A stretch of DNA of 64,000 bases from Streptococcus australis ATCC 700641 (GCF_000186465.1 NZ_GL636091.1:511218-575217), one strand, 5' to 3'; shown: positions 43,338 to 53,005, numbered from the stretch's first letter. Translations and numbers: made by a program. Notes: generated by a model from the letters alone, not told the origin.

Positions 43338-44687
43338 ATGTCACATATTAAATTTGATTATTCAAAAGTGTTAGATAAATTTGTAGCCCCGCATGAAGTG
43401 GAATACATGCAAGCACAAGTAACAGCAGCAGACGAATTGATCCGTAAAGGAACTGGTGCTGGTAGCGACTTCTTGGGTTGGTTGGACCTTCCTGAAAACT
43501 ACGACCGCGAAGAATTTGACCGCATCTTGAAAGCTGCTGAGCAAATCAAAGCAGACAGCGATGTCTTGGTCGTTATCGGTATCGGTGGATCATACCTTGG
43601 TGCGAAAGCTGCCATTGACTTCTTGAACCATCACTTTGCAAACTTGCAAACAAAAGAAGAACGCAAAGCACCACAAATCCTTTACGCTGGGAACTCAATC
43701 TCATCAACTTACCTTGCTGACTTGGTAGAGTATGTTTCAGATAAAGACTTCTCAGTAAACGTGATTTCTAAATCAGGTACAACAACTGAACCAGCCATCG
43801 CTTTCCGTGTCTTCAAAGAACTTTTGGTGAAGAAATACGGTCAAGAAGAAGCTAACAAACGTATCTATGCAACAACTGACCGCCAAAAAGGTGCAGTTAA
43901 GGTTGAAGCGGATGCTAACGGTTGGGAAACTTTTGTAGTTCCAGATGATATCGGTGGACGCTTCTCAGTATTGACAGCAGTTGGATTGCTTCCAATCGCT
44001 GCATCAGGTGCAGATATCAAAGCCCTTATGGAAGGTGCTAATGCTGCTCGTAAAGATTACACATCAGACAAACTTTCAGAAAACGAAGCTTACCAATACG
44101 CTGCAGTTCGTAACATCCTTTACCGTAAAGGATATGCTACTGAAATCTTGGTAAACTACGAGCCATCACTTCAATACTTCTCAGAATGGTGGAAACAATT
44201 GGCTGGTGAGTCAGAAGGGAAAGACCAAAAAGGTATTTACCCAACTTCAGCTAACTTTTCAACAGACTTGCACTCATTGGGTCAATTTATCCAAGAAGGA
44301 ACTCGTATCATGTTTGAAACAGTTGTTCGTGTTGACAAACCTCGTAAGAACGTGATCATCCCTACTTTGGAAGAAGATCTTGACGGACTTGGTTACCTTC
44401 AAGGAAAAGACGTTGACTTCGTTAATAAAAAAGCAACTGACGGTGTTCTTCTTGCCCACACTGACGGTGACGTGCCAAACATGTACGTGACTCTTCCTGA
44501 GCAAGATGCCTTCACTCTTGGTTACACGATCTACTTCTTCGAATTGGCCATCGCCCTTTCAGGTTACTTGAACGCTATCAACCCATTTGACCAACCAGGT
44601 GTTGAAGCATACAAACGCAACATGTTTGCCCTTCTTGGTAAACCAGGATTCGAAGAATTGAGCAAAGAACTTAACGCTCGTCTTTAA
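43338..44687 (+). CDS. pgi: Glucose-6-phosphate isomerase
   Basis: A 449-residue glycolytic enzyme interconverting glucose-6-phosphate and fructose-6-phosphate. Sugar-isomerase motifs are visible: [24 protein letters not shown] for phosphate binding, and the C-terminal [12 protein letters not shown]. Codon use is highly biased, as expected for a strongly expressed gene. The ATG has TTGGAGGAA upstream. A cre site lies 130 bases before the start. Confidence 0.96.
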   Translation: MSHIKFDYSKVLDKFVAPHEVEYMQAQVTAADELIRKGTGAGSDFLGWLDLPENYDREEFDRILKAAEQIKADSDVLVVIGIGGSYLGAKAAIDFLNHHFANLQTKEERKAPQILYAGNSISSTYLADLVEYVSDKDFSVNVISKSGTTTEPAIAFRVFKELLVKKYGQEEANKRIYATTDRQKGAVKVEADANGWETFVVPDDIGGRFSVLTAVGLLPIAASGADIKALMEGANAARKDYTSDKLSENEAYQYAAVRNILYRKGYATEILVNYEPSLQYFSEWWKQLAGESEGKDQKGIYPTSANFSTDLHSLGQFIQEGTRIMFETVVRVDKPRKNVIIPTLEEDLDGLGYLQGKDVDFVNKKATDGVLLAHTDGDVPNMYVTLPEQDAFTLGYTIYFFELAIALSGYLNAINPFDQPGVEAYKRNMFALLGKPGFEELSKELNARL

Positions 44688-44697
44688 TCGATAGACA

Positions 44698-44726
44698 AAA
44701 CGGTCTCGAAAGGGATCGTTTTTTAA
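44698..44726 (+). terminator. pgi terminator
   Basis: AAACGGTC and GATCGTTT (one G-T pair) flank TCGAAAGG, followed by T residues. Confidence 0.75.
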
Positions 44727-44871
44727 TCGCTTTCCATATCTCAGAATGAGGTGGATAAATGAATAGCATTATGATATAGTAGAATTATTATATTTATACT
44801 TTGCACGTCAAACTATGGCCACAAAAAAGTGGAGAGGATGATGGGCGAAGGTTCTTAATAAAGGAGAGATT

Positions 44872-46050
44872 ATGACAACAGAAGACAAGACACCTTTTGG
44901 AACACAAGAGGGACAAACTGTTCAAGAACCTTTTGGAGCGCAAGACGAACAAACCGTTCAACCACCTCTTGAAGCCCAAACTGGTCAAAGCGTCCAAGAA
45001 CCTTTTGGAGCACAAGGAGGGCAAACTGTTCAAGCACCTTTTGGAGCACAAGGGGGGCAGACTGTTCAAGAACCTTTTGGAGCACAAAATGGCCAAACAG
45101 CTTATGAGCCATTTGGAGCACCAGGAGCACAAGGCTTTCAACAGTCTTCTCCAGTAGAAGGACCACAAGCTGGAGGACAGGAACAATTTTTCCAAAATCA
45201 AGCGCCTCAGGTAGAAAACAATCCGTTCTACCAACAAGGGAACCCTCAAGCCTTCCAATCGCAATGGAATGTTCAGCCAAAACCGAAGCGTGGATGGACG
45301 AAATTTGTTGTCTTTTCCCTTCTTGCACTCCTTCTTGGTGGATTAATTGGTGGCGGAGCTGGCTATTTCTGGGGAAATTCATCTAAGCCTCAAGCTGATG
45401 CTAAACGTACCAAACGATTAGATCGTGCCAGCGAAGAAGCTAAGAAGACAAAGAAGGGCTTCATCACGGAAAAGGATGAGGTTGTCTTTACTTGGACCCT
45501 TAAAGACCTTGCTGCATTAAGTTATAGCAACAAAGACGGTTACGGCTTGACTGCTGATCAGATTGTTGATACCTATGGATTGGCTACCAGTGTCGATTAT
45601 GAAAAGAATGGCATGACTCTTACTTGGGATCGTGCAAAGAACGCTTCTCACCAAAATATTTATTTCCGATTTGAAAAAGTGGATGGCAACTATTATTTGA
45701 AATCTGTAGAAGCCTTTAACTTGGAAGAAGTCTATGCCAGTGAAGACGATGAAGTTGAAGATGAATATACTTCTAAAGATCATGAGATGAGCACGAAAGA
45801 ATTCAAGGATCTGAAAAAAGGAGATAAGGAAACTGGTAAAGGTGGAACCTCCTTGTTGGAAGTTTTGAAGAAACATAAACAAAATGTTAAAATCGGTACA
45901 GAGACAAAATTCACTGCTGATGGAGAAGAGTATGACTCTACTCGTGTGGTTGCAAAGATCAATCTTAAAGTGGGAGACGATTATAAGACATTACGCTTCT
46001 TAGCACAACCAGATGGGGACTTCTTATACATTGGTCCAGAACGTTTTTAA
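44872..46050 (+). CDS. Membrane-anchored twin-domain protein 1, with a 12-residue repeat tail
   Basis: A 392-residue protein of unknown function. Residues 1-142 have no signal peptide and contain about six 12-residue repeats of the type EPFGAQGGQTVQ, then a Gln/Asn/Pro-rich part. One membrane segment follows (about 144-166, FVVFSLLALLLGG). With Lys/Arg before it, the N-tail should be cytoplasmic and the C-terminal part outside. The outer part has two related units: LTADQIVDTYG...LTWD...YYLKSVEAF, and SLLEVLKKHK...LRFLAQPDGDFLYIG. The pattern resembles SmpA/BamE-like folds. The ATG has AAAGGAGAG. It is the first of five similar genes. Confidence 0.82.
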   Translation: MTTEDKTPFGTQEGQTVQEPFGAQDEQTVQPPLEAQTGQSVQEPFGAQGGQTVQAPFGAQGGQTVQEPFGAQNGQTAYEPFGAPGAQGFQQSSPVEGPQAGGQEQFFQNQAPQVENNPFYQQGNPQAFQSQWNVQPKPKRGWTKFVVFSLLALLLGGLIGGGAGYFWGNSSKPQADAKRTKRLDRASEEAKKTKKGFITEKDEVVFTWTLKDLAALSYSNKDGYGLTADQIVDTYGLATSVDYEKNGMTLTWDRAKNASHQNIYFRFEKVDGNYYLKSVEAFNLEEVYASEDDEVEDEYTSKDHEMSTKEFKDLKKGDKETGKGGTSLLEVLKKHKQNVKIGTETKFTADGEEYDSTRVVAKINLKVGDDYKTLRFLAQPDGDFLYIGPERF

Positions 46051-46071
46051 TATAGAGGAGATAGATGAAAG

Positions 46072-46869
46072 ATGAATACGAATCAATCACAGGCACCATT
46101 TGGTGTGCCAGAAACTGGTAATCAAAAAAAGCCAGGGAAAGGTCTGTTAATTGCTTGTATTAGTGGCTTTGCGGTCTTAGGAGTCATTGTCGGTCTCTTC
46201 TTTGGCCATTCTATGGGTGCGGCCAATAGTGCTAAAAGTTCCTCTCCTGTCCTTCATCCGAAAGCTGATGCAGGGGAATCAAAACGCGATCAGGCTGGAA
46301 AATATATTGATCCAGACGATACGGATTTTTCTTGGAACATTACAGATTTGGCTGATTTGGAGTTTGGTACATACGAAACTCCAGATTTGGGAACAAGCAT
46401 TGAAGATGTTGTGGATGTACATGGCAAGGCTTTGAAAGGCACGTTTCGAAAAGATAAAATTGATTTAGAATGGGGCGAGTTAGAAGAAGATCAGGATGAT
46501 ACCTATTCTCAATACCGTACCGTTCGTGATATGAGATTGACCTTTAAGAAAGAGGGAGATACCTATTATTTAAAGGACCTCTATTATACAGGAAATCATA
46601 AAGAAGCTGAGGACGATTTTATGACCTCATCTTACTATGACAAGCTCAAAGTCGGAGATTCCAATACTGGTAAGGATGGTGTTTCTTATAAGGAAGTGTT
46701 GAAAGATAATACCATTTATTCTCTCTCCTTATCTGCAGATGAAGACTACAAAACACATGATATTGTGACTACCATGACAATCCGTTTTAAATCGTCAACG
46801 ACAGACCAATATAAGTTGACTTTTGTGAAACAATCAGATGGGGATTTCCTTCTTGCTAAAAAAAGGTGA
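46072..46869 (+). CDS. Membrane-anchored twin-domain protein 2
   Basis: A 265-residue paralogue of the preceding protein. A short cytoplasmic tail still carries QAPFGVPETGN, like the PFGAQ repeats of protein 1, then a membrane segment (about 25-48, LLIACISGFAVLGVIVGLFFG). The outer twin domain has FSWNITDLADLEFG, SIEDVVDVHGKA, LEWGELEED, MRLTFKKEGDTYYLKDLYY, and a second unit VSYKEVLK...KLTFVKQSDGDFLLAKKR. The end of the second unit, SDGDFLL, matches PDGDFLY in protein 1, showing close relationship. It starts 21 bases after protein 1 with GAGGAG upstream, so both share a transcript that ends at 46943-46978. Confidence 0.82.
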   Translation: MNTNQSQAPFGVPETGNQKKPGKGLLIACISGFAVLGVIVGLFFGHSMGAANSAKSSSPVLHPKADAGESKRDQAGKYIDPDDTDFSWNITDLADLEFGTYETPDLGTSIEDVVDVHGKALKGTFRKDKIDLEWGELEEDQDDTYSQYRTVRDMRLTFKKEGDTYYLKDLYYTGNHKEAEDDFMTSSYYDKLKVGDSNTGKDGVSYKEVLKDNTIYSLSLSADEDYKTHDIVTTMTIRFKSSTTDQYKLTFVKQSDGDFLLAKKR

Positions 46870-46942
46870 CGACTAAGATAGGTCACTTTCCTGCTTCACA
46901 ATGGTAGGTGGAAGAAAGAAACTCAACTTTCCTAAAGCTAGA

Positions 46943-46978
46943 AAAAAGATCTGGAATAGTATTTTCAGATCTTTTTCT
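46943..46978. terminator. Terminator after twin-domain protein 2
   Basis: AAAAAGATCTG pairs with CAGATCTTTTT around GAATAGTATTTT. It splits the five-gene array into a pair and a trio. Confidence 0.85.
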
Positions 46979-47045
46979 GTTCTAGCGAGGACTGGCTATT
47001 TATGGTATAGTAGGATATGTTGACAAAGGAAACAGGTGTGAATAA

Positions 47046-47810
47046 TTGGACGGAAAGGGATACAGATACGATCGCAGAATGGATAATGTAAAGGAAACAA
47101 CAAGAAAACATTTGAAGATCCTCTTAGCATTCATCCAAAAAAGAGGAATTATTTTCGGGGTCCTCCTAATGCTGGGAGTAGGATATGGGCTTGCTGCTTC
47201 TGGGAGGCCACAAGACCAGCTAAATCCAGACCAGCAAGTGACCTTTCGTAAGGAAGAAGCTTATCTGCAGGCTTTCCTGGCGAAATCAGATCGACCAGAA
47301 GTTGGGGTGCATTTGGAGGAATTGCTGGAGTTTAAAATAGGAGATGCGACTTTTGGGCCAAGCACCAAGGGGACGACACCAGAGACCCTGGTCAAAAAAT
47401 TAGGGGGAGCCAAGCAAGCTCGGCTTGAGTCAAAAGCTAGAACGCAGCTCCTTCGTCTCTGCTATGGAACGACACAAGATGGTCGAGATAGATACCAATT
47501 TGAATTTACCCATATGAAGGATGGTTACTATCTAACAGCTATTCAAGGCTATCAACCAAGCTCTAAGCAGAATATAGAAAGTAAACAGCTGAAAAAGGCA
47601 GCCCTGACCAGTCTTGCTAGTGGGAAAAAGAAAACCAGCATGAAACTAGAAGACATTTTACAAAAGGTTGGCTTGCCACAATCATTGCTTTTGAATCAGA
47701 AGGATGGAAAGACAGTTTTGGTCCTAACCTACCGTGCACAAGAGGGGCTGGTCTTTCTCACTTTGCAAGCCCAAAAAGATGCTCGCTATCATCTAGTCAA
47801 GGTCGAATAA
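47046..47810 (+). CDS. Membrane-anchored twin-domain protein 3
   Basis: A 254-residue paralogue if the TTG at 47046 is used; an ATG at 47079 would give 243 residues, and neither has a clear ribosome-binding site. A basic N-terminus precedes one membrane segment (IIFGVLLMLGVGYGLAASG). The outer region has VHLEELLEFKIGDATFG, TPETLVKKLGGAKQ, YQFEFTHMKDGYYLTAIQGY, then MKLEDILQKVGLPQ and VFLTLQAQKDARYHLVKVE: two units of the same alpha-beta pattern. Function unknown. It heads the second transcript of the array. Confidence 0.75.
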   Translation: MDGKGYRYDRRMDNVKETTRKHLKILLAFIQKRGIIFGVLLMLGVGYGLAASGRPQDQLNPDQQVTFRKEEAYLQAFLAKSDRPEVGVHLEELLEFKIGDATFGPSTKGTTPETLVKKLGGAKQARLESKARTQLLRLCYGTTQDGRDRYQFEFTHMKDGYYLTAIQGYQPSSKQNIESKQLKKAALTSLASGKKKTSMKLEDILQKVGLPQSLLLNQKDGKTVLVLTYRAQEGLVFLTLQAQKDARYHLVKVE

Positions 47811-47820
47811 GGAGGAGTAA

Positions 47821-48558
47821 ATGGATACAGTCATCAAGAAGCTAAAAATTCCTAGTCTCCTGCTGGTGGCGTTCCTCTTAGGGATGGGTCTAGAGGTCCT
47901 TAGTCATCCACCCAAAAGTTCTACAGCCAGAAATGAACTAAAGAACTTATCAACTTTTAAAGCGAAAGAATTTCAAGGGGAGCGACTCTTGAAAGAGACG
48001 AATGAAAAAAAGGATTCGCCATGGACCTTGGACCAGATCGAGCATTTCCCTCTGTCGATAAAGAACCAAAACGGTAGCCTAAAGCAGACTGGAAGTCGCC
48101 TGGAGACCCTTCTGAAGGAGATGGGGCATCCCCAAGAGAAAGTACTCTTTCAATCTACAGCAAGCAAGCAACCCAGTCTCTCTCTTCTCTATCGATGGGA
48201 CGACAGAGGCAAGGGAGCTTCCATCCGTTTGCTTTTTAGCAAGGGGACTGATGGGAGCTATCTGTTAGAAGAGATTGACGCGAGTCTGGCCAATCTAAAT
48301 CGGGAGGGGAAAAAAGTTTTTTCAGAAAAAGTTTATCAGAGCTTAGAACCTGGAGAAAAGATGGATCTAAAAGCACTTCTAGGTAGCTATCAGGGTTTAC
48401 AATCCCTCGTCCGACGCCAAATCGGCCCTGATCAGGAAGGCTTTCAACTGTCCTATCAGGATGAGAAGGGGGAAACTTATTTATTGGAGGTTGAACAGGT
48501 AGAGGATTCCTATTACTTGTTGCGTAAGAGTCAACTAGACACTAAAAAACAAATGTAA
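47821..48558 (+). CDS. Membrane-anchored twin-domain protein 4
   Basis: A 245-residue paralogue starting ten bases after protein 3 with a strong AAGGAGG. The N-terminus MDTVIKKLKIPSLLLVAFLL is a membrane anchor with almost no cytoplasmic tail. The outer units are WTLDQIEHFPLSIK, RLETLLKEMGHPQEK, IRLLFSKGTDGSYLLEEIDAS, then MDLKALLGSYQGL and YLLEVEQVEDSYYLLRKSQ. It is the most diverged of the five in sequence but keeps the spacing. No catalytic motif is seen. Its stop overlaps a GTG of the next frame. Confidence 0.76.
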   Translation: MDTVIKKLKIPSLLLVAFLLGMGLEVLSHPPKSSTARNELKNLSTFKAKEFQGERLLKETNEKKDSPWTLDQIEHFPLSIKNQNGSLKQTGSRLETLLKEMGHPQEKVLFQSTASKQPSLSLLYRWDDRGKGASIRLLFSKGTDGSYLLEEIDASLANLNREGKKVFSEKVYQSLEPGEKMDLKALLGSYQGLQSLVRRQIGPDQEGFQLSYQDEKGETYLLEVEQVEDSYYLLRKSQLDTKKQM

Positions 48559-48579
48559 GTGAAAAGAAGGGAAAATAGA

Positions 48580-49560
48580 ATGGAAAAAGATAGACGGATT
48601 CAAAGAGAACGGTCTAGGTTCCCAAGTAGGAATAGGGAAGTATCCGAAGTCTTTTCAGATCGTGGACCTGAAGGAGAAGCTTTTGAAAGTCCCAGTCTTC
48701 GGAGCTATCAAAAAGGGGTAAAGAGAAGTGCTCGTGAGGATGCTTTTCGAGGAGCAGGCTTGCCTCGTTTTGGTTCGCTTCTAGCAGCTGGAGTGGGGTT
48801 GGTTCTTCTCTTTAGTTTTATCATTGGGGTCATTGGCTATGTGAGTCTATCTTCCCAAAAGACAGAGCAGGCTACCCCTGTAAGTAAGAAACAGGACCGT
48901 CATTCTATCAGTTCGGCATCCGCTAAACAATCATCTGCCTCTTCAAGCCAACCATCAGAATCTTCTAGCTCAACAAAGGAAGAGAAGAGTGAGTCAGATA
49001 TGGAATCAGGACGATTGACTGCCACTAATTCCCCCTATATAGATGGTGATAATGGGATTCATGACTTTAATTTTGACGAGTTATTAGTTCTCAGCCAAAA
49101 AAATAAATTATCCAATGTGACAGCCGAAGAACTTGTGAATCAGTATGGAAAAGCTAAAAGAGGTTATTTTTCTAATGTAAGTGCAGACAATCGGGGAATC
49201 ACTTTACAATATGAACTACCGGATAATCGTGGAAATGTCAGTTTTAATCTATTGGGGCATGACGATAAGTATAGAGTCACTAATATCTATATGGGATATT
49301 ACGCTACATCTTTGGAAGAACCAACCAAAACAACAGAAGAATTTAGAGCTCTCTTTTCTCAAGATGGACAGGAAATTCATGACGTTATTTCTCAAATGGG
49401 AACTCCTCAAGTCACGCATTTTTCCATCTCATCTTCTCAGAAAGTATACTCCTGCACCCTCTCCTATTCAACAGTAGATAACGAACAAGTTTCCCTAAAT
49501 TTCGAGGAAAACTCTGAGCAGTGGTATCTAAAAGGAATAGCTGTTAAAAAGAAACCATAG
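48580..49560 (+). CDS. Membrane-anchored twin-domain protein 5
   Basis: A 326-residue paralogue. An in-frame GTG at 48559 overlaps the previous stop, but the ATG at 48580 has AGAAGGG upstream and is preferred. A long, very charged cytoplasmic tail (RRIQRERSRFPSRNREVSE, about 1-70) precedes the membrane segment (about 72-92, LLAAGVGLVLLFSFIIGVIG) and a Ser-rich linker. The outer units are FNFDELLVLSQKNKLSN, TAEELVNQYGKAKRG, VSFNLLGHDDKYRVTNIYMG, then IHDVISQMGTPQVTH and VSLNFEENSEQWYLKGIAV. It closes the array before dapH. Confidence 0.78.
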   Translation: MEKDRRIQRERSRFPSRNREVSEVFSDRGPEGEAFESPSLRSYQKGVKRSAREDAFRGAGLPRFGSLLAAGVGLVLLFSFIIGVIGYVSLSSQKTEQATPVSKKQDRHSISSASAKQSSASSSQPSESSSSTKEEKSESDMESGRLTATNSPYIDGDNGIHDFNFDELLVLSQKNKLSNVTAEELVNQYGKAKRGYFSNVSADNRGITLQYELPDNRGNVSFNLLGHDDKYRVTNIYMGYYATSLEEPTKTTEEFRALFSQDGQEIHDVISQMGTPQVTHFSISSSQKVYSCTLSYSTVDNEQVSLNFEENSEQWYLKGIAVKKKP

Positions 49561-49647
49561 CATGATTTTGGGAGATAGTACAAAGATACATTAGGATCTT
49601 AAGATTACTTCATCTGCCAGTGATTTAAAGGACTCTTAAAATTATGC

Positions 49648-49653
49648 TATAAT
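49648..49653 (+). promoter_or_regulatory. dapH promoter (-10)
   Basis: TATAAT in a TATGCTATAATAG context (extended -10 like TATGNTATAAT). The -35 is weak. Confidence 0.65.
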
Positions 49654-49728
49654 AGTAAAATCAAAGAGTTCAAAAGGAGCTTGTCTTCCTAGAGGGCTGA
49701 CCTATTATAAAGAACAAGAGGTATCGCC

Positions 49729-50427
49729 ATGACTGCACAAAAAATGACTGCACAAGAGATTATCGCCTTTATCGGCAATGCAGAAAAGAAAACCAATGTA
49801 AAAGTAACCTTCGAAGGGGAACTGGCAGGAGAGCTTCCAGCATCCGTTGTAAAACTAGGCAATGTCCTATTTGGAGACTGGAAAGAGATTGAGCCCCTTC
49901 TTGCCAACTTAACAGAAAATAAAGACTATATCGTAGAGCAAGATGGTCGCAATTCAGCGGTGCCTTTGCTGGACAAGCGTTATTTGAATGCCCGGATTGA
50001 ACCGGGTGCGATCATTCGAGATCAGGTGACCATTGAAGACAATGCGGTAATCATGATGGGAGCAGTCATCAATATCGGTGCTGAAATCGGTGCGGGGACC
50101 ATGATCGATATGGGAGCTATTCTTGGTGGCCGTGCAACGGTTGGTAAAAACAGCCATATCGGAGCAGGAGCAGTCCTTGCCGGTGTGATTGAGCCAGCCT
50201 CTGCAGAACCAGTTCGTATCGGGGATAATGTCTTGGTGGGTGCCAATGCCGTCGTCATCGAAGGGGTTCAAGTTGGCAATGGCTCTGTCGTAGCGGCAGG
50301 GGCTATTGTAACGCAGGATGTGCCTGAAAATGTAGTGGTAGCAGGTGTGCCTGCGCGCGTGATCAAGACGATTGACGAACAGACGCAACAAAAAACAGCA
50401 CTTGAGGATGCCTTGCGTAACCTTTAA
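49729..50427 (+). CDS. dapH: Tetrahydrodipicolinate N-acetyltransferase
   Basis: A 232-residue left-handed beta-helix acyltransferase of the DapH type, which acetylates tetrahydrodipicolinate in the acetylase branch of lysine/DAP synthesis. Hexapeptide repeats run from about residue 90 to 200 ([53 protein letters not shown]). The N-terminal alpha domain has the Dap[14 protein letters not shown]. The next gene encodes the matching deacetylase, 62 bases later. Streptococci use this route for cell-wall lysine. Confidence 0.94.
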   Translation: MTAQKMTAQEIIAFIGNAEKKTNVKVTFEGELAGELPASVVKLGNVLFGDWKEIEPLLANLTENKDYIVEQDGRNSAVPLLDKRYLNARIEPGAIIRDQVTIEDNAVIMMGAVINIGAEIGAGTMIDMGAILGGRATVGKNSHIGAGAVLAGVIEPASAEPVRIGDNVLVGANAVVIEGVQVGNGSVVAAGAIVTQDVPENVVVAGVPARVIKTIDEQTQQKTALEDALRNL

Positions 50428-50489
50428 GAGAATATAGAAGTAGGAAGCTGGGGGATACCTCGGCTTCTTCTCAAAAGAGGAAGATGGAT

Positions 50490-51623
50490 ATGACACTTGA
50501 TTTAGTAAAAATTCGGCGGGACCTGCATCAAATACCAGAAATTGGACTAGAAGAATTTAAAACACAAGCCTATCTCTTGGAGCGGATCGCAGAAATCACC
50601 GAGGGAAAAGAATTCGTTGAGCAGCGGACCTGGCGGACAGGGATTCTAGTCTTTTTGAAGGGATCTAATCCAGAAAAGACCATTGGCTGGCGGACGGATA
50701 TCGATGGACTGCCCATTATTGAGCAAACTGGCCTTGATTTTGCCTCCTGCCACGAAGGTCGAATGCATGCCTGTGGCCATGATGTCCATATGACGCTGGC
50801 CTTGGGCTTGCTGGAGCAACTGGTCCACGTACAACCGAAGAACAATCTCTTGTTCCTCTTTCAGCCTGCTGAGGAAAATGAAGCTGGAGGCATGCTCATG
50901 TATGAGGATGGGGCCTTTGGAGATTGGTTGCCTGATCAATTCTACGGTCTCCATGTCCGTCCAGACTTAAAGGTAGGCGAAATCGCGACCAATCGGGGGA
51001 CGCTCTTTGCAGGGACATGTGAGGTGAAAATTACTTTTAAAGGTAAGGGCGGGCACGCCGCCTTTCCCCATGAAGCCAAGGATGCCCTTGTCGCTGCTAG
51101 CTATTTTGTCACCCAGGTTCAAACCATTGTCAGCCGAAATGTCGATCCTATCGAGGGAGCAGTTGTGACCTTCGGTTCCCTGCATGCGGGAACGACCAAT
51201 AATGTCATTGCAGAGACGGCCTTTCTGCATGGAACGATTCGGACCCTGACCATGGAAATGAACCTCTTGACCCAGAAGCGACTCGAGACGATTGCGAGAG
51301 GGGTTGCAGATGCTTTTGAAATGGAGCTAGAGCTTGAACTTAAGCAAGGGGGGTATTTGCCGGTGGAAAACAATCCGGACTTGGCAGATGAACTGATGAC
51401 CTTCTTTGATCAAGCAGAAGATGTGACCCTGATTGATATCCTGCCCGCGATGACTGGAGAAGATTTTGGTTATCTCTTGTCAAAAGTAGATGGGGTCATG
51501 TTATGGTTGGGAGTGGACAGCCCTTATGCCCTCCACCATCCTCAGATGAGTCCCAAGGAAGAAGCCCTGCACTTTGGTGTCAAAGCCATTAGTCCTTTCT
51601 TACAAATGAAAGCCAACCAATAA
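50490..51623 (+). CDS. N-acetyldiaminopimelate deacetylase
   Basis: A 377-residue M20-family metal amidohydrolase that removes acetate from N-acetyl-LL-diaminopimelate, following DapH. Metal-site motifs: [19 protein letters not shown], and [11 protein letters not shown]; the lid domain has [10 protein letters not shown]. An in-frame ATG at 50484 overlaps the ribosome-binding site, so the ATG at 50490, six bases after AGGAAG, is preferred. The whole sequence resembles the pneumococcal deacetylase closely. Confidence 0.93.
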   Translation: MTLDLVKIRRDLHQIPEIGLEEFKTQAYLLERIAEITEGKEFVEQRTWRTGILVFLKGSNPEKTIGWRTDIDGLPIIEQTGLDFASCHEGRMHACGHDVHMTLALGLLEQLVHVQPKNNLLFLFQPAEENEAGGMLMYEDGAFGDWLPDQFYGLHVRPDLKVGEIATNRGTLFAGTCEVKITFKGKGGHAAFPHEAKDALVAASYFVTQVQTIVSRNVDPIEGAVVTFGSLHAGTTNNVIAETAFLHGTIRTLTMEMNLLTQKRLETIARGVADAFEMELELELKQGGYLPVENNPDLADELMTFFDQAEDVTLIDILPAMTGEDFGYLLSKVDGVMLWLGVDSPYALHHPQMSPKEEALHFGVKAISPFLQMKANQ

Positions 51624-51629
51624 AGAAAG

Positions 51630-52175
51630 ATGGAAATGAAAGCAAGTATTCGAAAGAGTGTGTTGAAGAAGATGAAAGGCTTGGAGCCGGAAATCAAATG
51701 GGTTGCAGATCAGTCCTTAATCCAGCGGTTGCGCTCTTTGCCAGCTTACCAAGAAGCAAGTGTGATAGCGACCTATTTGTCTTTCCCGCATGAAGTGGAT
51801 ACGAGTTTTCTGATTGACGCAGCTCAAGCCGATGGCAAGCAGGTCGTCATTCCGAAAACCTATCCAAAGGGACGCATGGAATTTGTAGATTATGATCCGC
51901 AGAACTTGAAGCAAACAGCCTTTGGTCTCTTGGAACCGGAGGATGGGAGTCAAGCAATAGATCAGTCGGAGATTGATTTGATCCATGTTCCTGGGGTAGC
52001 CTTTCAAAAGGATGGCTACCGGCTGGGTTATGGAGGAGGCTATTACGATCGCTATTTGGCAGATTTCGACGGAGCGACTGTCAGCACCATCTATGCTTGC
52101 CAAGAAGTAAACTTTTTACCTGCTTCCTATGATATCCCAGTACAGGAGGTTCTTGTGGATGAATCAACTATTTGA
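51630..52175 (+). CDS. 5-formyltetrahydrofolate cyclo-ligase
   Basis: A 181-residue enzyme (MTHFS, YgfA family) that recycles 5-formyl-THF to methenyl-THF using ATP. The conserved glycine-rich motif RLGYGGGYYDRYL is at about 130-142, with VIPKTYPKGRMEF and LIHVPGVAFQKDGYR before it. ATGs at 51630 and 51636 are both possible. It starts six bases after the deacetylase stop and overlaps the rhomboid gene by 17 bases, so it belongs to the dapH transcript. Confidence 0.93.
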   Translation: MEMKASIRKSVLKKMKGLEPEIKWVADQSLIQRLRSLPAYQEASVIATYLSFPHEVDTSFLIDAAQADGKQVVIPKTYPKGRMEFVDYDPQNLKQTAFGLLEPEDGSQAIDQSEIDLIHVPGVAFQKDGYRLGYGGGYYDRYLADFDGATVSTIYACQEVNFLPASYDIPVQEVLVDESTI

Positions 52176-52845
52176 TAAGAAATACCCCGTGACCAGTAGC
52201 TTGCTTCTATTAACAACCGGCGTTTTTCTATCCATGTTATTACTTCGTGGTTTTGACTATGAATCTGTCCAGACTGTCTACGATTTTGGGGGTGTCCTAG
52301 GAGCTGAAATCCAAGTAGACCCAAGCCAGAGCTGGCGGTTGCTTGCTGCCATGTTTGTTCATGTCGGCTTGCAACACTTTGTTTTAAACATGGTTACCCT
52401 CTATTTTCTTGGAAGAATCGCAGAAGATTTATTTGGCTCCAAAGCCTTCTTGGCCCTCTACCTCTTATCCGGCTTGATGGGCAATCTTTTTGTCTTGGTA
52501 TTTTCTCCAGAAGTCGTTGCAGCTGGGGCTTCGACAGCCCTGTCTGGCCTCTTTGCTACCATTGTCAGTTTGCGATTTATTGCTCGAAGTCCCTATATTC
52601 GCTATTTGAGTCAACGCTATACTGCCTTGATTCTGATCAATATCCTCTTTAGCTTCATGCCGGGAATTAGTCTAGCAGGTCACTTAGGAGGCCTGGTGGG
52701 AGGAGGGATTCTAGCCTTTGTCTTTCCCGTCTATGGTGAGAGAGATAGCATGAAAAAAAGCTGGCGCTGGGGAGCCTTAGTCCTTTACACAGCTGGAGGC
52801 ATTCTTCTTTATGCTTGGGCTTTACTTGCTCATCCCTTTTTATGA
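52159..52845 (+). CDS. Rhomboid intramembrane serine protease
   Basis: A 228-residue membrane protease with six to seven segments. The catalytic serine is in AAGASTALSG (Ser125) and the histidine in GHLGGLVGG (His175); the conserved HFVLNMVTLYFLG loop-helix precedes them. The frame opens at 52129, but the ATG at 52159 has AGGAGG nine bases upstream. The gene overlaps the end of the cyclo-ligase. The MTHFS-rhomboid pairing also occurs in other streptococci and in glpG/gluP-like loci. Substrate unknown. Confidence 0.92.
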   Translation: MNQLFDKKYPVTSSLLLLTTGVFLSMLLLRGFDYESVQTVYDFGGVLGAEIQVDPSQSWRLLAAMFVHVGLQHFVLNMVTLYFLGRIAEDLFGSKAFLALYLLSGLMGNLFVLVFSPEVVAAGASTALSGLFATIVSLRFIARSPYIRYLSQRYTALILINILFSFMPGISLAGHLGGLVGGGILAFVFPVYGERDSMKKSWRWGALVLYTAGGILLYAWALLAHPFL

Positions 52846-52966
52846 TTTGTAACGAATTTGTAAATTATCTGAAAACTGAGTGAAGTCTCAGTTTTTTTGT
52901 ATATAAAATCCAAAAATAAGCAGCTACACTCAAAAAGTTGCTCGAAAAGTGAATAAAGACAACATA

Positions 52967-52981
52967 GGAAAGCGCTTGCAA
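52967..52981 (-). promoter_or_regulatory. cre site over the C69 dipeptidase promoter
   Basis: GGAAAGCGCTTGCAA; its complement fits the cre consensus except for the last base. It overlaps the -35 (TTGCAA, 52977-52982), so CcpA would exclude polymerase. Confidence 0.65.
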
Positions 52982-53005
52982 AAAGAATTAAAAAGGAGTA
53001 AACTA
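52977..53005 (+). promoter_or_regulatory. Promoter of the C69 dipeptidase gene
   Basis: TTGCAA (52977-52982), a 17-base spacer, TAAACT (53000-53005). Confidence 0.65.

Noticed and set aside
44897..45157. 86-codon frame overlapping the start of twin-domain protein 1
   Set aside because: It is a frame shadow of the 36-bp repeats, with a weaker start and no relation to neighbours.
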